A DNA stretch of 34,485 nt from positions 131,371 to 165,855 of the forward strand of contig MNCI01020783.1 of the NCBI GenBank assembly GCA_015680685.1. Reading direction: 5' to 3'. The notes under the pieces were generated by a model. It did not search any database, was not told where the DNA came from, and saw only the letters and a program-made list of their open reading frames with translations. Position numbers and translations under genes: made by a program. Source of the DNA: Gnetum montanum. Taxonomy: Eukaryota; Streptophyta; Gnetopsida; Gnetales; Gnetaceae. Positions 20,130 to 30,788 of this stretch are shown here, one piece after another (within the stretch, counting starts at the first letter, position 1; each line of letters opens with the position of its first letter).

Positions 20130-21025
20130 TGAAAAGTGGTGAGGTATCCCTATGCCCAACCATACAAATCATAGGTGTTCACGTGTAATTTGCTCAAATT
20201 CCATAGACTTTAATTACCAAGAACGCTAGAGCTAAATAGTGATTTCATGTTTTTTGTTCATTATCTTCCCAGTCTCACTTGTGAACTGCAAATGTATGGT
20301 TAAGTGCAACTGAGGCATAAGGTTTTTATTATTTTGTGTTTTATCAATTAACCACCTAAAACAAGAATAAAAGTGATTGTAATTAAGTGCTAAGTAAACT
20401 ATGATCTACTCTAACCTAACACAAGTAACTGTTCCCACTTCCCAGACACATCCTAAACTTTGTGTAAACACTACTGGGTTGTCAAATGCTAGCCATTTCT
20501 GAGCTACCAAGTGTAACAAGTATGTTCGAAGGGGTCATGCTTGTGTATTTTAATGAATTTCATAATTAATAAAAATTAATTACTACATTAATAACATTAA
20601 AGTAAAATGAATGGAATCACAATATATATAAATGCATAAGAAAGAAATTCTCAAGTGCTACAAGTTGAATCAAAGAGTTCATCTTTATTTCCAACACAAT
20701 GGTGTGTTCAAGTACATCAATGCTTGAATAAATATTTGATCAGACTTAGACCTCCTACTACAGGCACTTGGAAAATATTTTAACTCTCAAATGAACAAAT
20801 TTCAAGAGTTTCACTACTTGACAGATAAGAACTACACTCAATCATGTGCTCGAGGGTTGTATTTATAGACCTAGGAATAACCCTATGATATCGAATGCAT
20901 GATATCGTATCTTGAATCACAATATCACGTACCCGATATCATGTACTCGATATTATAGCTACTTTAATATCGAAGCGTATGAAAAACATGATTCATTAGT
21001 ATTCTAGCACTAATAAAATACATCA
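20130..21025 (-). repeat. L-family LTR, minus orientation
   Basis: The plus-strand start TGAAAAGTGGTGAGG (20130) aligns with TGATGAGTGGTTGAGG at 393, followed by the shared CCCTATGCCCAACCATA block. Further matches include ATGGTTAAGTGCAA near 20296 and TACAGGCACTTGG near 20760. The other end is placed at TACATCA (21025), whose flanking bases resemble those beyond 1349. TATAAATA on the minus strand lies at 20860-20867. Confidence 0.65.
20860..20955 (-). promoter_or_regulatory. TATA box with degenerate palindrome array
   Basis: TATAAATA (minus strand, 20860-20867) is preceded in U3 by repeated ATGATATCGTAT, AATATCACGTACC, CGATATCATGTAC and CGATATT units (20886-20955). These are decayed forms of the GATATCGCGTACGCGATATC motif at 3103-3154 and 6610-6709. 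Confidence 0.6.
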
Positions 21026-22586
21026 TAATTATTATGGAAATCTAGTTTCAACTTGGAGGTTAATTTGTGGTAATATTTCATTAAGTGGTTAATTTTGCTG
21101 CTAATTTCTAGACCACAATCATTTATTTACCTTTTCAAATGTATCAACTTGAAGTTTTAAAGGTACCATAAATAAAAGTGTGTTCGGTACCACCAAAAAA
21201 AATAATATAGTTCCTTGGTTGAACGTGGCTTCTTGTAGAGTGGACTCATTCAAATTTTTATCTTGCACTCTAATTTTGGAATCTGGTCTCAAGTTTAAAT
21301 GGCATTTAATTGATGTTTCATGGTGAGCGGTGGTGTAGGGTTGTTGCATTGGTGGACCATCAGCACATGGCTACAGTTATGTGGGCGTGGAGGACATGGT
21401 GAACATGGTAATGAAGATGAGAAATGGTGGTCATAATGGCCATAGGTGAACATGGGTATTTAAACTAATAGGCCATAGTGGTTATAGAAGGCATGACATT
21501 AGGAGATCTAAAGTGCAAGATCAACTCCAAGGGGGCTTTGAAATCATCAAGAGGATTTGGTAGTGTTCTCTTCCTCCTAGCATTAGAACTACAATAGAGG
21601 GTGCATGATTGTAACAAGGAACCATTATAGATAGATTTGGTGGCCTTCTCTCACTAGGTGTGATGGCAGATCAGTAGTGTAGCATGCTATTCATGCAACT
21701 AGGCACATGATAGTGGTTGACAATGGCATTAGAGCAAAAGGCACAACATTAGGTGGGTGACATGTGTCTATTGGCAATAGTGAGTAGTAGGGTTCTCTTT
21801 CTATTCTTTTCTCAGCATGTAGTAGGCATGCAAAAACAACACGATGCATGCATCGGACGACTACACACTAATGACGCATAGTGCCAGCTGCACATCTAAA
21901 GTAGTGTTAGCAGTGTGAGGTGAGTGGAAAAGGGGGGGGGGGGAGNAGAGAGAGAGAGAGAGAGAGAGAGAGAAGCTAGGAAACCAATAGGCAATAATTT
22001 TTTTCTTCTTCTTTTACACTGCAATAGGCTATCCTCCTCTCTTTTGTTGTAGGCAACTACGATAGGCAGGTAGCGAACAATAGGGGTTCCCCCTCTCTCT
22101 CTCTCTTGAACTGTTAGCAACAACTATGGTAGTACCAACAGAGAGGCAATACCTTCCAATAGCAAGAATGATCTTTCCCTTCATATCTCTTCCCTTCTTC
22201 AACAATGATCGAGGTTTTCCTACTTGGTGGTGAGCACTACCAGTAGTGAAAAATTAGTGGTGGATAGCAAGGGATTAGGGAAAATTTCATTGCTTTAGTT
22301 AACTATTGTATTTTCTTGAAGTCTTAAATTTTAAAGATAGTTACTCAAAGTCTCCGACTTTCTAGTTTAATTTATTTTGTTGAAACATCACATAGCCCTC
22401 TCTAACTAAGACTATTCCTAGGTTTTTGTATCAATACAGGAGGCACCCTAGGCCATAGTCTCCTCAAACAACTTTTTTCCCAAGTGTTGGTGCATCCAAA
22501 ATATATGCATCAATAGTACCCATCACATTTATGGCACTGTTGAGTCAGTAACATAATGAAGTTCTTGCAGTTTGTTCCCATAGGAG
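21026..22586. other. Unassigned spacer between inverted L LTRs, with GA/CT tracts
   Basis: No gene is recognised. A minus-strand open frame at 21119-21349 has no domain support. At about 21931-21973 a G run is followed by a (GA)n microsatellite with one unresolved base at 21946, and a complementary CT run lies at about 22090-22105, so the two could pair. The rest (21350-21900) is rich in ATGGTG/CATGG-like words but shows no periodicity that I could define. Confidence 0.35.
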
Positions 22587-23260
22587 TTAGAATATTTTCT
22601 TAAGTGCCCATAGTAGGAGTTCCATGATTATACATATCCTTACTTGAGCATCAATGTACCTAAACACCTTGATATGTCAACAAAAAGCTAAGATTCTTGA
22701 AATACATTGCAACACTTGGAATAACTTAATGTTTACCTTTATGCCCTTTACTATTCATGCACTTTAAATTCATGTTCTTAATTAATTGATTAATTAATAT
22801 GCTTAATTACACATAAGAATGACTACCTCAAACATATTGTTAACACTTGGTAATCTTAGTAGTGTTACTACTTGGTACGCACAATAGCATAACACTTGGT
22901 TGCCCAATAGCATCATAACAAGTTCAAGATGTATATGGAAGGTGGGCCTGGATGCTTATGTTAGGAAATAGACTAAGCCATTAGATAATCGCTTAGATTA
23001 GTTTCCAATTAATTACTTCATTTCACACTTCAGATAATTAGAATAAAATATAAAAATTAATACAAATCATGTGCCTTGGCTCTCACTTAACCATACACTT
23101 ACACTTAGACAAGTGAAGCTAAGAAGACAACCATCACGTTTGTAGGCCACTATCTTTACTACTAGCATTTGGAGAGCTAAAATCTACAGAATTCAACCGA
23201 ACCGTTAGTGAACGCTTATGATTTGTATGGTTGGATATAGGGACTACTCATCGCTCATCA
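22587..23260 (+). repeat. Partial L-family LTR, plus orientation
   Basis: From GTTAGAATATTTTCTTAAGTG (split near 22588-22610) onward it matches the reverse complement of 1105 down to 393. It includes the AGTAGGAGT block, TGTACCTAAACACC near 22664, GGAAGGTGGGCCTGGATGC near 22938, and the end TGTATGGTTG...CTCATCA at 23260. U3 and the TATA box are missing, so it is truncated on the left. It is inverted relative to the LTR at 20130-21025. Confidence 0.65.
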
Positions 23261-23597
23261 ATTGTCCTCTTCACTATTTCAATATAATTTTCAACTTCAT
23301 TGATAAATTAACTTCATTAATGATTCAATGCTTGATTGTACATTAGTTCAAAGAAATATGTGATCATTACCATTTTACTAGTCTTCCATTCATTGATTTC
23401 GTGAAATTCCAATTCTTACATTTTATTCCAAATCTTAGAGTTACAAGGAAAAAGCTTATGAGATAACTTGCTATTAAATATATAATTTTACAAATGGATA
23501 ATATGTTTTCTAAGGGTAGCTATTTTTATTTTAGTTGTTATAGTATATAAATCTTTTCTTCTTTCGTCTTGCTTTTTCTTACAAGTAGTCGTCATCC
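23261..23597. other. AT-rich non-coding stretch
   Basis: Nothing is recognised between the L LTR end and the 50-bp tandem duplication. GAATTTCAATT-type simple AT-rich sequence dominates. Confidence 0.35.
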
Positions 23598-23696
23598 TAG
23601 CCTTATCTAAACAAAATGAGAAAGGACACAGGAAGAAACTGGTGGGATAGCCTTATCTAAACAAAATGAGAAAGGACATGGAAGAAACTGGTGGGA
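23598..23696 (+). repeat. 50-bp tandem duplication
   Basis: The unit starts TAGCCTTATCTAAACAAAA and ends GAAACTGGTGGGA. It occupies 23598-23647 and again 23648-23696, differing only by one substitution and a one-base deletion. This near identity makes it a recent duplication compared with the decayed elements around it. Confidence 0.9.
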
Positions 23697-24409
23697 GGAG
23701 ATGCGACTCGGTTTAATCAACATTATTGCTTTAAATTTTTTGAAAATAAAATTACCATTGCTCCGCACACGTGAAGGAATCAAAGATGGTTCATGGATTA
23801 CAAGCGAAGCACCACACCAGCAAATTGTGCAGTTACATTGCAAATACAAAAATTTAACGGGTAACTTAAGCACATGGCTTTGTTGTGTGATACGACGCTG
23901 CCAAATATCAGTGTGGAAAGGCACATTATTACGGGTTATGCAAAATTTTAATAATAATAAAGAAATGATAAATTTTTTAACATTGGTCTGCCACAGAGAG
24001 CCGCACAATTGAAAAGATCACTATTCATCGCACATGACCACATAACTATCGCAGACTGTGTGCAGGTATGCCATGATATGTATGGCAGATTAGCAGAAGC
24101 ACGACAGGTCTCGATAATGTGCCGCGTTATCCATGTCACAACAACAAAATTTTGAATTTTTGGATTTCAAAGCACCATTGCTATGCAATTTTATTTCGCA
24201 ATCGAGATGGACCACATTTCACGCACGTATATGACTCCACAGCTCATAGCCAGGCACACCACCAAAAACACAGCTCTTGGTTTCAATTCGACTTCTCTGA
24301 GATTTCCGAAACTCGAAATCCACTGGAAGCTAATCTAATTGGGCGTAATTAAATACTTTACAGTTTTGCTTTCAGAAACAATCCCAAACAATCCCAAAAA
24401 TTCCTAACG
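23697..24409 (+). other. CpG-retaining, possibly low-copy segment
   Basis: This segment has many CpG sites (for example CTCCGCACACGTG, ATACGACGCTGCC, GTGCCGCGTTATCC, TTTCACGCACG), unlike the CpG-poor retroelements around it. Open frames occur on both strands (plus 23701-24012, 103 codons; plus 23961-24155, 64 codons; minus 23607-24008, 133 codons). None matches a family I recognise. The 64-codon frame contains DMYGRLAEARQV, which faintly recalls a PPR helix, but one short match is not enough. It could be promoter, untranslated exon or non-coding RNA of a nearby gene, perhaps upstream of the ATG at 24410. Confidence 0.4.
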
Positions 24410-24475
24410 ATGGCACGGCTGCTGCAGGTCTGCTACTATGCCCTAATACTAGCATTCATTCATGAAGATAGATGA
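24410..24475 (+). CDS. Possible secreted-protein first exon or micro-ORF
   Basis: ATG at 24410 opens a 21-codon frame beginning MARLLQVCYYALILAFI: a basic residue at position 3 and then a hydrophobic core of about 14 residues, the shape of a signal peptide. It ends at TGA 24473-24475. It lies at the downstream edge of the CpG-retaining segment, and the sequence after about 24480 looks like retroelement or other relic DNA. It could be the truncated start of a secretory protein gene, or chance. No homology is claimed. Confidence 0.25.
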   Translation: MARLLQVCYYALILAFIHEDR

Positions 24476-24479
24476 TGTC

Positions 24480-25489
24480 TAATAAAGAGAAGGTTAGGGA
24501 TGATAGTGTTATCATTAAAGCACTAGGACTCTATCCCCTTTACTACTAGTTGCTTCAAAGAGAAGGTGATTCCTGGTTAGTTGGAAGTCATTATCCTTTC
24601 CACCACCTTAAAGTCATATGTATCTATAGAGAGGATTTACTCAAATGTATGTTGGACTAAGTTTGCATTTTGCAAGTTCCGAATGGATAGAAGTAAAGTG
24701 ACTAAGAAGAGTGTCCTTGGTCATTAATTAGTGAAGTACAAAAAGATAGCTCAATTAGTAAAGCATAATGAAATAGCTAGTATTGTCCGGCAAGACGAAA
24801 TAGTCCAATACTATCAAAAGAATGACATAGAACAAGTCAACAAGGGAATTTGATCATCATTTGGCTATCATTTGGCCCTTATCTCATACTAGTTGGCCTT
24901 TAGAGTACCTTATTTGCTTAGCCTTCTCTTTTTTGACCGTAATGCCTTTCTCGACATCATTTGATGGAACTCAATCATCCATTGGTCATCATTTGACCAT
25001 ATTTGACCATTAGTTGATCTTCATTTTCTTCCATTCTACCAACATCTAGTCATAGTTTCACCTCACTTGGCCTTCATTACACCTTATTTCTTTAACCTAC
25101 ATCTTATAACCTTTGGTTACCTTACATAAACCTTGTTTGATCATTGATGCAATGTGTTTTGGCTTATCTTTGCATTATTTCTAAAGTATTTTACATTATT
25201 TTCAAATTATTTGCTCATTTTATCACATAGGTGTTGCTTAATGTGCTTATGATTGATATGCAAGATTGGAGTATGGACACCTAGGAGTAAATCATTTTGC
25301 CTTTAAGCCTATTTGGACCTCATGGTGATGTTGAATGATTAATCAATCTCAATCACTTAGATCTTGAGCTTGAGAGCCTCATCAACCACATAACCTCAAT
25401 AGAAGACCCTCTTGAGTAATCCAAAAACCTAATTAAAACCCTCAAACTTGAGCATAATCTAAATGAAACCAACTGGAGTAGTTAATTAT
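24480..25489 (+). other. Unassigned relic upstream of Tat-type RT
   Basis: A plus-strand frame at about 24500-24860 stays open over some 110 codons apart from three stops (blocks FKEKVIPG, KVTKKSVLGH and DEIVQYYQKNDIEQVNKG). I do not recognise it. From 24860 to 25060 short words such as ATCATTTGG and TTGACCAT recur. The region may be the 5' part of the Tat-type element that follows, but gag and protease motifs are not visible. Confidence 0.3.
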
Positions 25490-25719
25490 GTAGAATTGGA
25501 TTCCAACATAGTGGAAGTCCTTCAAAAAATGAGAGTATATGTATATGTATTAATTTCCAAGACCAGAATAAGGAAACCATAAAAGATGATTTCCCTTTCA
25601 CTAGTATTGACCAACTTATCTATACTACAGTTGAAACATCCTTATTAACCTTCATGGATGGGTTCTAGGAATATAACCAAGTTTGGTCTTATTACATGAT
25701 GATGTCCTTTGGTCTTAAG
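25490..25719 (+). pseudogene. Tat-type Ty3/gypsy reverse transcriptase, N-terminal part
   Basis: The reading frames give NFQDQNKETIKDDFPF, SIDQLIYTTVETSLLTFMDG and EYNQVW, then MSFGLK at the end. This is the standard gypsy RT sequence (DLNKA-PKD-FPLP-ID, SFMD-YSGYNQI, MPFGLKN), with a small internal deletion between YNQ and FGLK. The frame is cut at codon LK by the copia insertion and resumes at 31856 with LKNRGTTY. The first catalytic Asp (FMDG) is present. Upstream domains are not recognised. Confidence 0.8.
25715..25719 (+). other. Target site duplication, left copy
   Basis: TTAAG, identical to 31856-31860 on the other side of the copia element. Removing the element and one copy restores the continuous gypsy RT motif FGLK-N. 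Confidence 0.85.
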
Positions 25720-26766
25720 TAAAGATTGTTGAACTTAGAAAAGGAATGATGAATAAGTTCTTAAAACAAAATTCTTTGACTTAAAGTGCATACCAATTTT
25801 AACTTGGTTCCCTAACTTGAATAGTCCACACTGAGAGGGTAGTTTGCAGGCACACCTCTGGATATCATTCCTTTCAAATTATGGTTTAAAGGGTACAACA
25901 CCCTATATAAGCTCTAAGATCTACTTTAGAGTGATTCAATGCTATGAATCCACTCAACCTTGCAAGGCCCTATGAAGCTTAGAATGTGATTTTAATCATC
26001 CCACTACCTTTACAACTTTGAGCTCCACTCCAATGTGTTATGGTGCTACACCAACACTCAATCTCGTAAGATCCCGATAAGCTTAAGCAAGATGCCTTCC
26101 CACAAGAAGGACATCAACCCCATATGGAAATAAGGGATAACAAAAATTATAAGGCATGAATACAAGTTAGTTTGCTAATCATTGTACATAAGGTAAAACT
26201 TACATTACAACAAACAACAAATAGTGCAATGAGGAGCAACAATGATTACAATGATTTTCAAAAGATTACATAATGATATTATAAAATATTGCACATTTTC
26301 CCATAAGAATGACATCTTCTTACAGCCACTATATTTTCAAATTCATATTGGAACTTGTGCAATGGCTAGCTAATGCTCATGGTAGATGGCTTCTTCATGA
26401 ATAAAACATATTTTTGCATTTGGCCTGCATTCTTGGAAGACATCTTCTTCTTGTGAAAGACATCTTTTTGTAATTAACCTTCATTCTAGGAAGATGTCTT
26501 TATCTAAGGAAAGACATCTACTATTTTGCAAAGAATTCTTCACTTGTGCTACCTTCAATTCTACCAAGATATCTACTATTTCTTGGAGACATTTTTCTTC
26601 AACATTTCTTTGCACTTGAATTCTTTGCTCCTTTTCCATGTTAATCAAGCATATCTTCCTCTTTATGAAGTCCTTGTCTTTACAAAATCCTTCCCTATAA
26701 ACACAACATCATACAAACATCCTATGTTCTCCATTTTCTTTAAGGTTTTGACATACCCAATGGTCA
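25720..26766 (-). repeat. Copia 3' LTR
   Basis: It matches 30789-31855 along its length. Shared blocks include GTTGAACTTAGAAAAGG, TTTCAAATTATGGTTT, GCTACACCAACACTCAAT and CACAACATCA(T/C)ACAAACATCC. Ends on the minus strand are TGACC... and ...TTA (decayed from TCA). The purine-rich AAAAAGGAAAATATTTT stretch next to 26766 on the minus strand is the likely polypurine tract. U3 contains inverted AAGACATCTT/AAGATGTCTT motifs at about 26436-26519. Open frames at 26526-26890 are LTR shadows. Confidence 0.9.
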
Positions 26767-26850
26767 AAAATATTTTCCTTTTTGGTAATGTCCAAAACAT
26801 AAGAAAATGGGTTATTCTTGTCCTAATACATAATAATACATAAGCTAGTT

Positions 26851-26940
26851 CTCCTCCTTTTTGGACATAACTAAAAATAAGATGAGACATTCTCCTCCTT
26901 TTTGGACATAACTAAAAAGAAGATGAGACATTCTCCTCCT
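26851..26940 (-). repeat. 41-bp tandem repeat before the copia 3' LTR
   Basis: The unit starts CTCCTCCTTTTTGGACATAA and ends GATGAGACATT. It occupies 26851-26891 and 26892-26932, with a partial third copy to 26940. It lies in the 3' untranslated part of the copia, between RNase H and the LTR. Confidence 0.9.
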
Positions 26941-27203
26941 TAATAGATGCATAATTAAAAATAGATGTTTTGGGTTTTGTTCTATCTTCCCTTACCCGCC
27001 ACCCCCTTTGGTATAAAGATAGAAAGAATAACAAAGACTTACATGATAGGAAAAGGTTCTATCGCCATATTTTTGCATAGAGAAGCCAACCAACATTCAT
27101 CTAGAGGTTTGGTGAATGCATCAACTAGTTGATTATTTCTTCCAATAAACTCTAGCCTTACATGACCACATTATGTATGCTCTTGTATAAACCAATGGTG
27201 AAT

Positions 27204-28450
27204 CTAAATGTGTTTGCTACAAGAATGTAGAATAGGATTTTTCATCATGTTGATGGTACTCTTGTTGTTAGAGTAAATAGGAGTTGAGTTTGCTTTTACT
27301 TCTAAATCTTTGAGATTTTCTTTCATCCAAAGTAATTGATCACAAGAATTACTGGTAGTGACATATTCAGCTTCTACAATTGAGAGAGTCATAGAAGTTT
27401 CCTTCTTGCTTGTCAAAGAAAAAAGGACTTCGTCCCAAGAAGAAAAATTTTCCACTTGTGCTATGGTGATCTTCAAAACAACCTACGCAATCCACATCAC
27501 CATAACTAGCAAGATCAAGGGAAGAATTCTTTGGATACCAAAGGCCCCAATTAGCAGTACCTTTTAAGTAGTGAAAAATATGTTTAATAACTTGGTAATG
27601 AGAGCCCTTTGGAGCTACCTGATATCTAGCCCACAAACATACATTTAAGGATATATCTAGTCGATTATAAGTTAAATAAATAAAACTACTAATCATACCT
27701 CTATAAATCTTGGGATCAACTGGCTTACCTTGATCATCTTTAATAAGTTTATAATTTGCATCCATGGGAGTACCTTTAACTTTACACAAGATAAGCTATA
27801 TTTGAGTAGAATATCTTTTGCATATTTGGTTTTACATATAAAGGTATCATTAGCTATTTGGTAGATTTGAAATCTAAAAAAGTTCTTGAGTTCTTCCATC
27901 ATGTTCATTTCAAATTCAGATTGCATGAGATTAGAAAATTTCTTGCAAGGAATTTTATTAGTGGCACCAAAAATATGTCATCAACATGAATTTGAACTAC
28001 TATATGATTTTTACCTTCTCTTTTAAGAAATAAAGTAACATCAACTTTATCTCTTTCAAATCCATTTGATGTAAGGTGTTGAGAAAGTCTCTCATATCAA
28101 GCTCTTGGATCTTGTTTAAGACCATAGAGATATTTCTTGCACTTGTAAACATAATCAAGTTTGATGGAATTAACAAATCCTTTAGGCTATTCAATCTAAA
28201 CTTCTCCTTCTATTGTTCTATTCAAGAAGGCACTTTTGACATCGATTTGATAGAGCTTGATGTTGTTAATGCTAGCATAGGTAGGAAGAAGTCTAACAGA
28301 TTCCAGCCTTGCAATAGGAGTACACATTTTATCAAAATCAATTCCTTCTTATTGCTTTTATCCTTTGGCAACTAATCTAGCCTTATTTTTAATAATTTTT
28401 TCATTATCATCAATAAAGACCCATTTTGTTCAAGTAATAGGTTTATCCTT
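27204..28450 (-). pseudogene. Copia reverse transcriptase and RNase H
   Basis: From the high-coordinate end, RT reads NKARLVAKG, CTPIARLESVRLL, KLYQIDVKSAFLN, KYLYGLKQDPRA and YERLSQHL, then VVQIHVDDIFF at about 27955-27990, followed by GEFEM-like EFEMNMMEELKNFF and PVDPKIYRGMISSFIYLT. The YVDD box is HVDD, with both aspartates kept. RNase H reads SLTSKKETSMTLSIVEAEYV and LLWMKENLKDL, then PILHSCSKHI. The wording (LYRGMIGSLLYLT, TALSTAEAEY, LHSRTKHI in family terms) fits the SIRE/Tork side of copia. Stops and frameshifts occur at 27476, 27789 and elsewhere. Confidence 0.9.
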
Positions 28451-29555
28451 GGGCCTAGGTGTTAATTCACATACATCATTTGTAACAAATTGAATAACTT
28501 CATCTTGCATAGTAGAAATCCATCCTTGTCTCCTGTATCTTCCTTAAAGGTTTTTGGTTCAAGTTGGAAGAGATGTGCGAGAAAAGCACAAATCTCTTTG
28601 ATTTGACTTCTACTATAAACACGATCTTGAACTTCCCCAATAATATTGTTAAGAGAGTGAGCTTGGCTGAGTCTAGCCATTTTTGGTTGAGTGGGGGATA
28701 TCTCTTGATAATCATCATTCTCTTCTTCTTCATGATCACTACTAGATTCTAAAATTTTATCATCTTGCACTTGAGTTGAGCTAGACAATTTTTGAATGGG
28801 AAAGTTTCATCATCAGGTTGAGGAAACGTAATGTCATGATCATCTATTTTGACATTTATGGTTTCCTCTATCATATTTTCTCTTTTATAAAACACTCTAT
28901 AAGCCTTAATAACTAGAGAATATCCTAAGAAAATTCCTTGATTAGTTTTTGCATCAAAATTTTTCAAGTTATCTTTATCATTCAGAATACAACATTTTGA
29001 AGCAAAAACATCAAAATAAGCTATTGATGGTTTTCTACAAGTGCATAATTCATAATGAGTTTTAGAAGTGAATCTTCCTACTAGATTTCTGTTAGATACA
29101 TAATAAGCAGTGTTGATGGCTTTGGCCTAGAAGTGATGAGAAAGATTTTGATCATTTAATATGGTTCTTCCCATCTCGTTTAAGATTATGTTTCTTTCTT
29201 CAACTACATTTTTTCAAGGAGTTCTTGTAACAGAGAATTAATGTATAATGCCATTCATTTGAAAGAACTATTCAAACTTTGCATTTTTGAGCTTACCTCG
29301 ATTATTTCTTCTAATGAATTTAATACCATATCCTTTTTCTTTCTGGATCTGATTGCTAATTCTCAAAAAATGATCAAACACATCATTTTTATGATATAAA
29401 AAAGCAACCCAAGTGAGAATAATCAACAATAATGGTAAAATAATATCGTTTCTTTCCCAAGCTAAGTATTGAATTAAACCAACCACATCCATATGAAGTA
29501 GATCTAAGGGACGAGCAGCAGAAATGCAATTTTTCTTACCAAATATCATCCTCAT
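28451..29555 (-). pseudogene. Copia integrase
   Basis: RPLDLLHMDVVG (about 29490-29515) keeps the first catalytic Asp. The second catalytic position reads IRRNNRGKLKN (about 29290-29320), where IRSDHGGEFEN is usual in the family: Asp to Asn, Gly to Arg, Glu to Lys, all explained by G-to-A. VVEERNIIL (about 29195-29215) keeps the catalytic Glu. The C-terminal part includes KTNQGIFLGYS and AYRVFYKR (28749-28967). The acidic linker before RT (28462-28788) has EEENDDYQE and runs into the usual spacer. Confidence 0.8.
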
Positions 29556-29567
29556 TTATTTGCATTT

Positions 29568-29792
29568 CTAACAAGCTTCACATGTATTTAGGTTGAAATA
29601 TTTGATCTTAGGGAGACCACAAATTGTTTCCTTTGATACCAAGATTTGTATAATTTTCTTATTTATGTGGCCTATCTTCCTATGCATCAGACATGTATCA
29701 TCGATATAACTTACTAAGGACTTGGATTCAAGGATAGGATAATTTTCAAAAATAGTGGCATACACATTTCCTTTTCTAGACCCTACAATCAC
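29568..29792 (-). pseudogene. Copia GAG-pre-integrase zinc-binding domain
   Basis: CLMHRKIGHINKKIIQILVS then TCEAC (29568-29660) fit the H-x(3)-H...C-x(2)-C zinc-binding pattern that precedes integrase in copia polyproteins (WH-RLGH in the family). The spacing between His and Cys pairs looks normal. The frame is open for 74 codons. Confidence 0.8.
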
Positions 29793-29828
29793 AACATTTC
29801 TAGTAAATAAATATTGTATTCTACAACT

Positions 29829-30125
29829 TTATTTTAAAAAGGTAACAATAATATTTAATTCACAAAGGTGAATTAGACTAAGAATATTATTTTTTAATCC
29901 TTCAACAAAAAAAAATTTATTTATAATTAGTAACCTCTTACCTTTACCTCCTATGGTACCAATACTTGTTATAGGTTCTTCCATATCATGTCCAAATGTG
30001 ACTATTTTAGAGTTTTGTTCTGTGAAGTGGGTGAAGTATGATTTTTCACTTGTCATGTGTTTTGAACACCCACTATTAATATACCATATGTTATCTTTGT
30101 CATTGAAGAAAGTAATTTGAGCCAT
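29829..30125 (-). pseudogene. Copia aspartic protease
   Basis: IWYINSGCSKHMT (about 30040-30085) is the copia protease active site WY-DSGCS-HMTG with the catalytic Asp changed to Asn. VTFGHDMEEPITSIGTIG and LLIINKFFFVEGLKNNILSL (split by one residue context) follow in the usual order, matching the family's G-G-I and L-VLYVPGLK-NLLS blocks. The frame is open for 98 codons, so the active-site loss is the main visible defect. Confidence 0.85.
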
Positions 30126-30773
30126 AAAATTCTTTTTAGTCTTTGCTTCCTTTCCTTTCCAAACCTACATGGTTTTCTTTCTAGGCTAGTTTTACAAAGA
30201 TCAAGAGTAGTGATGTATTCTAAGATAGAAAAAAGCTTGAATATGGCTATATTTATCATAAAATAATCATTTCAAGTATTTTGGTTTAGAATATTTACCA
30301 AACCTAGATAAATGTTTCTTTTTTTCTGTGGACATCTCCATAGAGTTCTTGTTCATTTTCTTAATCATATTTGTTAGTGTTTGAATCTTAGCCCTAAGGT
30401 TTGAATTTTCCTTCTTGATATAAGATCATTCCACATTAAGAAGTTTAATTTTTATTTTCTTCACATGTAAAGTGTATTTTATCTCAATGCACAAATTTTG
30501 GAAATGAAGAATTTTATGCCAAAATATCTCATATCTTACTTCAAAGAAAATGTCATCTTGATAATCATAAGTATTTTCAACTTTACAAGCATAGTATTTT
30601 ATATTTTTGAATGTAAAGAAGAAAATGAAAGACTTAATTTTATAACAGATGTGATATATGAATTAAGCACAGTAGTTGATGATGTACATTAGGCTCTTTG
30701 TATAGGTGTGTCTAATGTTAATTACCCCTTGCATGTTCACTCTTTAAGGTTGATGTAGAGAGTAAGAATACTA
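30126..30773 (-). pseudogene. Copia gag remnant (mostly deleted)
   Basis: Only about 650 bp separate the protease frame from the primer-binding site, far less than a SIRE-type gag (commonly well over 1 kb). A Lys-rich tail (KIQTLTNMIKKMNKNSMEM, then KKKHLSRFGKYSKPKY) resembles the end of SIRE-type gag before the protease. No zinc knuckle or gag core is seen. An internal deletion is inferred. Confidence 0.6.
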
Positions 30774-30786
30774 GGCTCTGATACCA
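30774..30786 (-). promoter_or_regulatory. Primer-binding site (initiator tRNA-Met)
   Basis: TGGTATCAGAGCC on the minus strand, the standard plant retrotransposon primer site complementary to tRNA-iMet, perfectly kept. It lies two bases inside the 5' LTR end at 30789. Confidence 0.95.
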
Positions 30787-30788
30787 GT

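Noticed and set aside
21931-22105. GA/CT tracts as a regulatory GAGA element
   Set aside because: Simple-sequence expansion with an unresolved base inside; no gene or promoter is attached to it.
24066-24130. Possible PPR repeat (DMYGRLAEARQV)
   Set aside because: A single 12-residue resemblance with no second repeat and no W-N-A-M-type helix after it; likely chance.
23607-24139. Two minus-strand open frames (133 and 63 codons)
   Set aside because: They overlap plus-strand open frames of similar length and none has a domain or codon signal I can defend; kept only as part of the CpG-retaining segment.
26526-26890. Pair of overlapping open frames
   Set aside because: Both lie in or next to the copia LTR, which has a homologous partner at 30789-31855 where the frames are not kept.
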